The notes under the pieces were generated by a model. That model was not told the origin of the DNA, ran no database searches, and saw only the letters and a list, made by a program, of their open reading frames with translations. From NCBI GenBank assembly GCA_030248225.1, contig JASANE010003231.1:52816-116815 (forward strand): a stretch of DNA of 64,000 bases, written 5' to 3'. The stretch is from Trileptium ribeirensis (Eukaryota > Nematoda > Enoplea > Enoplida > Thoracostomopsidae). Shown piece after piece: positions 34,990 to 44,853 of this stretch (position 1 is the first letter of the stretch; each line of letters begins with the position of its first letter). The position numbers were made by a program, and so were the translations under genes.

Positions 34990-35420
34990 TGCAGCGTTTA
35001 CGTTATAAAGCGCCCCCCATGTGAAAGTTTTGTCCACCCTGAGTGTCTCTTCCACCATCAATTATATGGTGTCTTGGACACCATGGTGTTTCTGATGGTA
35101 TTTTCCGATAGTACACATAGGCAGTGTACTGTCGGTAATAGTATGGTGTACACTACACCATAAATTTTATATGCTGTTAGCTACACCATGCTGCTATTTA
35201 CACGCAATATATAATGGGTTTGTGTATGGTGTCCTTGACACCGTCAGTAAAAAACAATAGGTAGATTAAGACACTATAGCCACGGCAATGGTTTCTCATA
35301 CACCATCTTTTGCATTACATAGTGTGGGTATATACCTTATACCACTGGATGGTGTGGTCTAGACCATAGGGGACAAAACTTTCACATGTCCTGGGGGTGC
35401 TTTATAACGTAAACGCCGCA
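34990..35420. mobile_element. Harbinger-type MITE, copy 1, TTA target duplication
   Basis: Ends TGCAGCGTTTACGTTATAAA and (inverse) TGCGGCGTTTACGTTATAAA, then a shared GTGAAAGTTTTGTCC word in both arms. TTA flanks both sides (34987-34989 and 35421-35423), the 3-bp duplication typical of PIF/Harbinger. The interior has repeated TGGTGTC/GACACCA palindromes. 431 bp, non-coding. Confidence 0.88.
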
Positions 35421-35423
35421 TTA

Positions 35424-36221
35424 TATATTAATCTGATATATTAATTAAACAGGCTTCTTTAGGCAGGGGCGAGCCCCAGCCAATTATAGATTTCCGGTAA
35501 CAAACGGTAGGTACTACCTATGTGTTAAATCCTAAACAATTTTGACGTAATAAGGTCACCGTTAACGTAACTTCTAAGTGGAAATATTTGAGGTGTTACT
35601 GTGCCAGTAACGAAATAAATTCGAGAGCTGACTGTGACCTACCAATGACAAGCAGAAGAAGTGTGCATATGCGTGTATATAGCGCTCTACGAAGTGAAGT
35701 ATAGCAAACTTTACAACGAAATGTCGCTCATACATGTTAAAATGCCATGGACGAGAACGATGCTTTCATCTGTAAATTACGCCTCTTTGGTCGAAATCTC
35801 AATTAGCGAGAAAATTGTTCGGTGATCATAACGCATCGCTACGTGCCCCTGTTATCATATAACACCGATCCGGTCTCTGTAGTATTACGGTATATACAGA
35901 TTTTGCCTAATCGGCACGCATCGCGTGTCTATAAAATATTAAGGTCCCGGCGAAATAGCCATCGGACACCAGCGAACTGACCATCGGGCGTTGTAAACTT
36001 ATGAAACGAGCACACTTAAATAGATTGTATGTGATATTTGCGAGCACAACAGCCCTAATCCACGTGTTTTCACACCGCCGACCGGCAATCAAGCTTTAGA
36101 AATAACTCATATTTAAATATCATGCACTGTTGGTCATGAAACGCTGGGAACACTATTATCGATGGAACTAATTTCAAAACTAGATTAGATTTTGTATATT
36201 GTTTGAATAGACTTATTTCAG
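35424..36221. other. No gene seen
   Basis: Intergenic or intron sequence ending in the acceptor GACTTATTTCAG before 36222. Confidence 0.4.
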
Positions 36222-36737
36222 GCGAGAAGGTCGCTGTCGAGCTGAACACTGAGACAATCGAGGTAAACCTAAGTTGAATTGGTTATATTCTGTACCATAC
36301 ATTTATGCACCGATATATTCATGCATTCTGGTTTATTCTGGTACATGTTTGCTATTTTCATCGCTTCGGTTTTGTCTATCGTGTGTATAAACTAGTTTGT
36401 ATTCCGTTTGTTGTGACTTGCAGCGTTCAGATCAAAGGCGAAATTTCAGTTTCCTCATCCGAATCGTATTAGCCTCCCCTAGCGAAATAGAGCGAAGCTC
36501 AAAGCACGACCAGGTATTCATTTCTATTCGATAGCTGAGCTGGTATCATAATTTACACATCCTTCACACTTTTATCAATTATTCGAATATGATCAGACAG
36601 TTTATTCAGATTCCAAGTGATATCGACATAGGGAATAGCAGCTTGACATTATAGCCTGTAAGCAGGTATCAGTGTCAGCTTCCCTGGGTGCAGCGCTCAC
36701 ATCAGATACTGGATCCATGCGGTACCAATCGGGCTAG
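36222..36737 (+). CDS. Unrecognised spliced gene, two or three 3' exons
   Basis: Exons 36222-36262 (acceptor TTATTTCAG, donor GTAAAC) and 36424-36513 (acceptor GACTTGCAG, donor GTATTC) share phase 0 and encode E-K-V-A-V-E-L-N-T-E-T-I-E, then RSDQRRNFSFLIRIVLASPS and E-I-E-R-S-S-K-H-D-Q. A third possible exon, 36666-36737 (acceptor GTAAGCAG), continues in frame for 23 codons to TAG and is followed by AATAAA at 36803. All three are less AT-rich than their surroundings. No family was recognised. The first exon begins with two bases of a codon, so earlier exons exist or have been lost. An alternative last exon (37466-37510, acceptor TTTTCCACAG, 14 codons) cannot be excluded. Confidence 0.5.
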
Positions 36738-36802
36738 GTCTGAATATACCTCGTGGAGCGCGCCTGTGACTTGCTAAGTCCCGTAGTTTCTTGTGTCTGA
36801 CC

Positions 36803-36808
36803 AATAAA
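36803..36808 (+). terminator. Possible polyadenylation signal
   Basis: AATAAA 66 bp beyond the stop of the putative third exon at 36735-36737. Confidence 0.35.
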
Positions 36809-38653
36809 ACCGAACAAATCTGTCAGATTCGCAAAATTTAGGTGCACCCTTGAGGTAATGATAGCCGGTATTGTACGAGCATGGTGTTAGGAAGTTAGAA
36901 GCAATGTTTACCGCAAGTCTATACTCCAAACTCGCTGCCCTGAAGATAACTTTATTTCGTGCTGAAGCACATCATTGTCACCAATACGAAACTGTGGCAA
37001 CGTTGCCAGTGCCTTTTTTTTACTGGGCTGTTTTTGTCTGCCCACGTGTACCGTATATCTTTAACGGAAAAGTCATCTAAATACAAATACAAGCAATTTA
37101 ATAACTGTTAGGTTGAAACCACATGTCACAAAAACATTAGTTCGCTCGCCGTTTTTGCGTTAGTTTGAAGTGTTTGACAGAAGCACCGTAATTAAGAATA
37201 CAAAATTGCTCAAAGTTGAAGCTTAGTGTCGATGGATAGAAGCACCATGATAAACTATATATATTTAATGGGTTCTACTGATTGCGAATGCATCTTCAAA
37301 ATCCGACTTTCACGACTACTATTTAAAGATCAAATATTTGTGTTATACTTTAATTACTGAGCTCCAGGTATGTTTTATGTTTTATTGTTAATATTTCTGC
37401 AATTAAAGTGCGACTTCCAACCCAACGGTCACAGCGTAACATCTAGTATACAACGATTTTCCACAGGTAGTTAGCTCGGACGCGTGTCCATGTTCGAAGC
37501 GTACACCGTAGTTGTTCTTTTGCCAGTTTCAGAATTTTGCCGTCAGTATCGGTAATATATGCACAGTTTCGCGTATTCGAACGGGGACACTGGAATGTAC
37601 GAACCTAATGTACTCGTGCGCCTCCACATTTCCCACGTTTTTTGTGCGTACATCAAATGATATTCTGAATTAAACAGCTGCGTTCGCAGTTTAATAAAGG
37701 TGTAAAAGTATGCAATCAAAAACACGATTTGAAGAGTGTTTTAAGCTAATGCACGCAGCAAATTGCTTTTCAATTTATAAAATAGCTATCGCGACATACA
37801 CCGAACATTTGTTTGATAAATGTTGACCGTGTACGTAACGAATATCCTTAGTTTCAGCTAGTTCATCGGCTTTAAGATAGTGATAAAAGAGCAATCCAGA
37901 TGTACGCATTTAAAGTAGATCACATATATATAGTGCAGTATAATTGCTGTGGAGGAAATAACGCATGTTAACTATAAAATCTGTTGCAACTGAATCTGGC
38001 ATTATAGTTGTTTATAAACAGCAACATCTGACTATAAGCAACATATACCTATAGTTATGTGAGACTTTAGCACTTGAGTAACATTTTAGTGATATAACAT
38101 TTATATAACGCTTCTACGTACAAAAGAACTGTTCACTTTGGCTGCATGCGTTATGTGAATCCAGCAATGGCCGTAAAGAAACTATATGGAATCTATATGT
38201 TTCAGACGTGACACAAATTTTTGTACTAGAATACTACAGAATTCTTATAATGTATCTATATATTTTATAAAGAGCATGGAAATGCGTAGGCTAACTGTAC
38301 CTAATATTAACAAATTTTCCTTTCTGTGGAATAATTAGGTACCTCTGTACTTTTTAGCAATAATTATAACTGCTGTGTATTCCCAGTACTGATAGCTGAT
38401 CCCAATACTTACACCGATGTCTTAATATTGCCGCTCGTTTACCGAGATGGCCTACAGCCAAAACATAAATCACCGTTGTACTATAAACTCCCTGCAGATC
38501 ACATGTTATGTCGACCACTTTATACCACAAGAAGACAAAATCCTTACATGGTCAATCTAAACAGATTTTCAGAGTTAAAACAAATCGGTTTAAAATTAAC
38601 TTTAAGAAAAAACACTGAAAACAAAAATAAAGATATGTCACAACCCATAAATG
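36809..38653. other. No confident gene
   Basis: AT-rich. Open frames at 36871-37080 and 37543-37725 (minus) show no domain. A 78-codon frame (38428-38664) runs into the Polinton insertion, but without supporting features. Confidence 0.35.
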
Positions 38654-38659
38654 CATATC
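38654..38659. other. Target site duplication, left copy (CATATC)
   Basis: Identical to 44848-44853, directly flanking the Polinton. A 6-bp duplication is characteristic of Polinton integration. Confidence 0.93.
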
Positions 38660-38760
38660 AGTAGTATAGGGGGTGGGGATTTGAGACCTAAGTGGAGGTG
38701 GAGTTGACTATTTATACGGTCCCTGGTGTGGACAAAAAAGTTGTTGTTGTTACAGTTATT
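38660..38760 (+). repeat. Polinton left terminal inverted repeat
   Basis: Matches the inverse of 44760-44847 closely for ~70 bp (TTTGAGACCTAAGTGGAGGT, GGAGTTGACTATTTATACGG) and more loosely through a GTTGTTGTTG stretch. Confidence 0.85.
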
Positions 38761-39219
38761 TTTGTGATGGTAATGGGCCTCCTTCTAAAATGGGAAATTT
38801 TGAAGAGTAAACAACTTTATCTATTTCAGCAATCTATAACCAAGAATTTTCTTAGTGAATAATATATTAGGTTCATTAAAATATTTCTTCAACTTTGTTT
38901 ATTTTATCAATAAACCTAATTATGGTTATTCACTTGAATATAAAGATCAATGTGTCTCATTTTTTTGTGCATAAACTTATTTTCACATAGGTTTAAAACT
39001 GAGGGTGGTAACAGTCCCTTTGTGTATCTTAACTGTGGTAAAGATGATATTACACAGTCCTATTCTGTATAAATATTGAATATAATATATGTGTAGGTGC
39101 TTGAAACATACAAGGCACTCTAATATTGATTGTAGTGTGCTTTCTATGTTTCAATTTTCAAAATTTCGGCCATATGAGTTTATTAGTACGTAAGAAAAAT
39201 CACAATTCACTCGATACAG

Positions 39220-39624
39220 TTATTCCTGTTTTTTAACTTCCTTATATAGTTTTTCACTAAATTTCAGTCCTAGTTTTCTGCATGTTTCTTTAACGTCCCA
39301 CCTGTTGATTTCGCTGCTTCTTTCTTCTAAGCAACCACCTACCCCCATGTGATGCGATTGGCTTGGATGATCGTAGTAGCACCCTAAGCAAATGTTATTA
39401 CTACTATTGTTTTTTAACTCCTGTATGATCTTCGTTGCATTTTTTACATTTCGTTTTTCAATAATCACCATTACGCGGCTTACTACTACCTCAGTTATAT
39501 ATATAAAATCAATCCCAGATATTGCTTTTAAAGAGTCCCAAAAATCCTTTATCATTCCATTATTCCATTCGTCGTCGATTAACATATTTGCTATTATTTT
39601 ATCTGCTAATTTGTCGTAATCCAT
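39220..39624 (-). CDS. Small Polinton ORF with C-x-G-C / S-Q-x-x-H motif
   Basis: About 134 codons from an ATG at 39624 (an upstream ATG at 39681 adds a hydrophobic 19-residue leader that is probably not used). The second half contains CLGCYYDHPSQSHHMGVGGC, a cysteine/histidine cluster likely to bind zinc. Similar C-x-G-C....S-Q-x-x-H motifs recur, to my knowledge, beside or within protein-primed polymerases of Polinton-like elements, function unknown. It lies on the same strand as, and about 350 bp downstream of, the polymerase. The frame is intact, unlike the polymerase. Confidence 0.6.
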   Translation of the reverse strand: MDYDKLADKIIANMLIDDEWNNGMIKDFWDSLKAISGIDFIYITEVVVSRVMVIIEKRNVKNATKIIQELKNNSSNNICLGCYYDHPSQSHHMGVGGCLEERSSEINRWDVKETCRKLGLKFSEKLYKEVKKQE

Positions 39625-39970
39625 TTTTAATATCCTGAAAAATATTAATAGCAATAAAGTATGCATGAAATCATTTGTCACTTTGCCAGTTAAATGGTGT
39701 TTAAAACCTATTACAGTATTTGTTTCTACCTCCCTTATGCCCTATACAAAGTTAATGTGGTATCAGCTCAGTAAAAATTCTGTAGTAAACCTGTTAACAA
39801 ACTCATGAAATTCCCAAACTTTATTAAACAAACATTGTAAAAATTGAAATCACGAATATTTTATTGGAAAATGGCGTCTTGGCGGAAATTTTAGGTCTTT
39901 CCTCTTACGGGACAAAAATAAGCTTAATCTAGGTTAGTTATTTTTGCAACTATTTCACTCGAAATGTAGC

Positions 39971-40545
39971 TTAGAGTAAAGTTGGCTTGGTGCTGACGCC
40001 ATCTTCCTGAACTTTTCTTTTTGGATAAAAGTAAGACAGTCCATCTTTCTCCTGTTTATACTGCATAAATGTATCAGACTTCATAAATCGGAATCCATAG
40101 TTTATGCCAGCAACTTTTTCTTTTTTTGTTAGAACCCCCATGAACTGTTCTTTTGTTATACTGTTCGTAACTTTTGATAGTCCTTTAGTAGAGCATTTGC
40201 CTTTTCCATCGCTATTCCAGCGGAAATATGTTTTAGAGTTAAGTGCAATCATACCATCGCCGCTCCATTCCAGTTTAAACAAACCAGGAGTTATTTGGCT
40301 GTAATCGTCTGTTGCAATAAAATTTGATTTGTCAGAGTCAAAGCGTGCACGTATGGTTGGATCGCTGATACAATTCTCCAGAGTAGTTTCTGCAACTGCG
40401 AAATATAAACTGTCTGTATCCATCTGTATCATTTGAAACATTTCCTTTCCAACGGTTTCCAGTAGGAAAAGGTAAAATTGTAACATTCGTAGTTTAGCGT
40501 ACTGGTATACAAAAAACGGTATTATATTTGGTAGGTCTATAATAA
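39971..40545 (-). pseudogene. Polinton protein-primed DNA polymerase B, C-terminal part
   Basis: The frame open to the stop at 39971 contains MDTDSLYFA, polymerase motif C with the two catalytic aspartates, then TPGLFKLEW, a K-T-Y motif and the ending S-Y-F-Y-P-K-R-K, as in this family. Upstream of the first in-frame ATG (40486) the family signature V-Y-Q-Y-A-K-L-R is also encoded, so the real sequence extends to about 40545, where a C-rich tract interrupts it. The protein would replicate the element using a protein primer. Non-functional here, because upstream segments are broken. Confidence 0.85.
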
Positions 40546-40630
40546 TTTTTTTTTTCCCATTTTAAAAACCCTTTCTTTTCCAAACCCACCCCCACACGAC
40601 CACCCCCAATCACCCCCCCACCATTTCGCC
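40546..40630. repeat. C-rich low-complexity tract interrupting the polymerase
   Basis: On the plus strand: a run of T, then CCCACCCCCACACGACC, CCCCCAATCACCCCCCC and similar. It occupies the place where the polymerase motif B (K..NS.YG) would be encoded, and no trace of motif B was seen. Confidence 0.75.
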
Positions 40631-40631
40631 T

Positions 40632-41183
40632 TTAACTTTCCGAATCGCATTTGTCTGCCTTCCTACGTTGATCGGCTACCTCTTTCCCGAGATGTTTGAA
40701 AGCGGCAAGACTGCAGTAGTCGATAAATTGGTGGACACGGGTTACCTTTGCTCGACATTTTAAGATGTAGAACTGGAGAAGTGGAGTAGCAAGAAGTATT
40801 TTTGTTCCGCAGTAGGATCCAATAAGGGATCGCCTAGGCGTAGACATGACTCCATGCTTCTCAGCATACGCTTTCATGTGTTCACCAATGTCTTCGCGAG
40901 TTATTTTAACGTTTTTAAAAATTGGCTGCATTTCATCCCACATTTTCCTAGCTTCCGTGTTCCAGTACGGTATTTGTAAGTCCACTTCAGCAATACCAAA
41001 TAGTTTTCCGGCCATAATGTGTGATATAACGTCTCTTCCGAACACATTGTGTTGATCGCTAAAGCTAGATTTGACGTGTTTATCTCTCCATTCTTGCCAC
41101 TCGGGTTTACTTATATTTTCGGCGATGTAAGGGTCAAATGCACATTCTTTTTCAATAATTAGTTCGCAATCTAGAGTTTTCAA
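40632..41183 (-). pseudogene. Polinton protein-primed DNA polymerase B, central part
   Basis: Open for 183 codons. It contains a motif A-like GIAEVDLQIP, then DIGEHMKAYAEKHGVMS, RRSLIGSYCGTKILLATPLL and the DARR-like V-A-D-Q-R-R-K-A-D, in the order typical of animal Polinton polymerases. It ends at a stop just before the C-rich tract. The first residues continue the segment upstream after a one-frame shift near 41185. Confidence 0.85.
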
Positions 41184-41186
41184 AAA

Positions 41187-41653
41187 ATTATGTTTGCGCT
41201 CAGTATTTTAAAGCCATCCTTGTTGTTCTTCATTGAAATATTTAGCATTGTCGGGCATCCGTGCCAATGACAACCGTCGAATTCAATAATGATTTGTTTT
41301 TCGTTGCCATACTTCCCTGCTGCAATGTAGCCGTCGACGTAGTATATACTTGATCCACTTTAAAATTTCTTTTGTCCACCATTGAATCGATTCTGTATCA
41401 CTATATCATTTCGGTCGAAGCGCTTTCCAATTTCGCGCCGTTGGTACTCTATATACATCAACTCCTTTTCACTATACGTGTAGCAGTCTATTGCCTTGAA
41501 TCGAATATTATAGTTTTCTTTGACTTTAGACATGAATGCTGACCTTTCTGCATCAGTGGTTGGCCCTTCTGTAGCTAGCTGTTCCCCCGAATATCCATCA
41601 GCCGGGCACCAAACCACAAATAGTCCAGTTGGCATCGGTACTGTTACGGTCAA
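41187..41653 (-). pseudogene. Polinton protein-primed DNA polymerase B, N-terminal part
   Basis: The 97-codon frame ending R-F-N-G-G-Q-K-K-F meets an in-frame TAA (41360-41362), after which the same frame continues Y-Y-V-D-G-Y and IIIEFDGCHWHGCP. The G-C-x-W-H-G-C-P motif preceding the polymerase core is characteristic of this family. The in-frame stop and the frameshift near 41185-41190 show decay. Sequence before 41653 was not recognised. Confidence 0.75.
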
Positions 41654-41699
41654 TATTGGCGTATTTCATTGCTACGTCCATATGGTACTTAGTCCCTAT

Positions 41700-44600
41700 A
41701 CTGGTAAAATTATTTATCAAATACCACCCTAAATGTCACAACAAATTCTGAATATCACATTACTATTTTAATATCAAATTATGTATAGAATAACTGAAGT
41801 ATGACAAGAAGACATTAGAAATTTGCATCACCTCTACTTCATAATATACAAGCTAGACTATGGGAAACTATCATTATTTTCTAGTGCCTGACAGTAACCT
41901 TTTACTGGTGGACAGCATTTTCCAATCGCATAAGTATCAGATGTTAGAAACTACCGCAGCAGATGCTAACGTATACTGGTTGCAGTGACCTAGAATTTTC
42001 AACTCAACGGTTAAAATTAATATGTACTTTATACCGTTTCCACTTAAGTGGATCAGTTGCAAGAATATTTTTGAAGTACAATAATATGGCTAAAAGTGTT
42101 TTTTTGTGCTATTTAACGCCCGATCACTTACTGTACTAGCATTTACGCTTCTGTATGCATTACCTAATTTCAGCTACTATTATTTGAAAAATAATATACA
42201 GTTCGCATTTTCTTTTCCGAAATCATCAGAACATCATCTTAGTCGTCTTCCGTAAATGTTCCGCGTTTATCAAGAAATTTCCATATCGCAGACTCCTAAA
42301 ATATTATTCAACATTTATTATTGTAAAGTAATCAGCAAGCGGAAATAAGGGAGCACACGCATGGATTTACGACTAAATGGAAGTATATTTTGCAGTTATT
42401 TCAATTTGTTTTCAGAGATACATATATGACCAGGTGTCGCATGAACGTAAATTTTCACAGTTCATGTCCACATTAACAGCACTATATAATATATTTACTC
42501 AATTGCTATTCTGGGATTTAGATCGGAATAAGTTAGTCCATGTTCTTGCTGAGTAGTCATATCAACTTAAATTGTCTAATCCAAGGGCCATAGTGGAGCA
42601 TCTGGTTTGATTTTATAAAATGGTACCAAATAGGCTTTTTTTAGCAAAAACCAAATCAAAACCTATATGAATACCAATACTAGACTCTCCGCAAATAATA
42701 GACTTGTTCTGGACCCAACAACAATACTTTGTGCAACTTTGAACAATCCCGGGTAGGTACAAGGCTTTGTGCAGGCAAAAATGTCGACTAAACAAAAATT
42801 CACATACCATTACTCGGTCACTATTATACCCTAACGGATGTTACGGTTTGACAGCCTGTATATATATATATACAAATTCCATTAAAGGTCATTTGGAAGC
42901 AAAACTTTTATCTATTTCGACTGAAACACGCTAAGCCAAATTTACTTTGCATGATGTATTGTTATTTCACATCATTACGTGCGGTTGTTAACGTAGCATC
43001 CATTTATTCCAAACAGGGCACGGTTACGGCTGGTGAATGTTATACAACAATACTTACAGAGCTTTCTCGCCAGGTAACACAGTTTCTACCTTTTCCAACA
43101 TATAATTCACTATAGCAAAAGTTTACTTTTCACACAACAGCAGATTACAAATTTATTGCCGTTGGGTTATACCCTAAGTACTAGCATACATTAATTCAAC
43201 ATGAAATCACTATGATACGTTTTTCCGCTGTACGTCAAATCCTAAGTCAGCTGTAATAATTTGGTACGGTACGGATTGCCAATGGCCATCGACGATAGGC
43301 AATCATTCTTAGATAACGATTACCTAGCTACAGATATTATGCAAAATAAGTTTTGTAAAGTGACGAAAATTTCTGAATAAAAGTTTTCTACAAAGACGAA
43401 TTATCCTGTTGCTTAGCAACGACACTACTTACATATATAATTGATGTAACCAATTTGCAACAGCTATAACTCAGGAATGGGTTGGCGAAAGTTCACAATT
43501 TTTTTTCATCATTGGGTGCGATTGATATATGTCACATGTTGTAGTAGGCACGTCTGTGTAAGTCTTACCGTTCGCAAGCAGGGGTTACCCTAACCCGTTT
43601 TCAGGCTAAAATAAAGACGAATTTTTGAATTATAGGCTGTAACTTTATAATACCTAAACTGATTGGTTAAGATTTTCACAGAACATGAAGCTTTAAGCAG
43701 AACTTCTGTCGCAACATTGTCTCTCAAATAATCTTACTAACCCAACGGTCTTAGCGTAGTATCTAGTTTTTAATGTTCTAAATCATTAACCTACCTTATT
43801 ATTCTTATCCCACTGCTCCATGTTCCAAATATCAGAAACAACCAAATTCTTAAGAAAAAAGCTAAGAAACAGAAGCGGACAGAAACACCAAACCAACCAA
43901 AGAATGATAGAACTGGAGCTTTTGAGCCTTACACCTCGTTGTTAAGTGCACAAATATATCTTCTTGTAAAACTCTATTGGCTTGTAGATTATCTAAAGAT
44001 CTTATCAATAATAATATTCTAACGTTTCAGATGCAAACATTATACCCAACATATTGATAATTAGACATATTTTTGTATAGATGCTGAAGTTGATTATCGC
44101 AATATGCGATAAGTTTTACGACTCAGGGTTTTGGTCAATATATTTTGTTTATATGCAGGCATATAATCAATATGTATACGTATTATATTTTGGAGAGTAG
44201 AATTCCTGGAATCACACCTGAACATTCCACATTTTCCTACAATTTTCAGAATGTATAGTCCAATGGGTTTTACGAATCAGGGTTTTGGTCAATATATTTT
44301 ATTTATATGCAGGCATATAAGCAATATGTATACATATTATATTTTGGAGAGTAGAATTCCTGGAATTACACCTGAACATTCCACATTTTCCGACAATTTT
44401 CAGAATGTATAGTCCAATCGGTTTGGTAACAATCATTGTTACGAAAACAGAAATAAAACCTTCAATTATATTCATCTTTACATATATTTAACATAAATAA
44501 TTCTTAGAATATTACCAAAAATACACCTTGGTTTTGGTTAACTATCATAATTTTCTGAGAGCTATTGGCTAATTTATATAGACAATATTAAATTTACACT

Positions 44601-44750
44601 GCAATAAAGTGTCAAACGTTATGACTAGCCGATCTACCCACTGGAATGATTTTTTATATTTGATTTGTAGAACTTTAAATTTTATACAAATTTTGTTTAT
44701 TTTCCAAAAATTTTAGAAAAACACACACTAATATCTCATAAATTACACTC
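41700..44750. other. Polinton interior without recognised genes
   Basis: AT-rich, no open frame with a recognisable domain. The expected capsid, integrase, protease and ATPase genes were not seen. Confidence 0.5.
44113..44420. repeat. Tandem duplication, 154-bp unit, within the Polinton
   Basis: GTTTTACGACTCAGGGTTTT at 44113 recurs with minor changes at 44267; the copies align through GAGAGTAGAATTCCTGGAAT, ACACCTGAACATTCCACATT and AGAATGTATAGTCCAAT. Confidence 0.9.
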
Positions 44751-44759
44751 TACTAGCGT

Positions 44760-44847
44760 ATAACTGATAGTGGCAACAACAAACCATGCACCGTATAAAT
44801 AGTCGACTCCACCTCCACTTAGGTCTCAAATCCTCCCCTATACTACT
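44760..44847 (-). repeat. Polinton right terminal inverted repeat
   Basis: Inverse of the left end (see 38660-38760). The first ~70 bp differ at only a few positions. Confidence 0.85.
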
Positions 44848-44853
44848 CATATC
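44848..44853. other. Target site duplication, right copy (CATATC)
   Basis: Identical to 38654-38659. Confidence 0.93.

Larger units (their letters stand above)
38660..44847 (-). mobile_element. Polinton/Maverick element, internally deleted (6.2 kb)
   Basis: Begins AGTAGTATAGGGG and ends with its inverse CCCCTATACTACT; the 5'-AG start and the perfect 6-bp target duplication CATATC fit Polintons. It carries a decayed protein-primed DNA polymerase B and a small Cys/His ORF, both on the minus strand. Full-length animal Polintons are usually 15-20 kb and encode integrase, capsid, ATPase and protease genes; none of these was recognised, so most of the element has been lost. 41700-44750 appears non-coding apart from a tandem duplication at 44113-44420. 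The intact ends contrast with the broken genes. Confidence 0.9.

Noticed and set aside
42613..42810. 65-codon minus-strand frame within the Polinton
   Set aside because: No similarity to any Polinton protein was recognised, and the surrounding sequence is AT-rich and closed.
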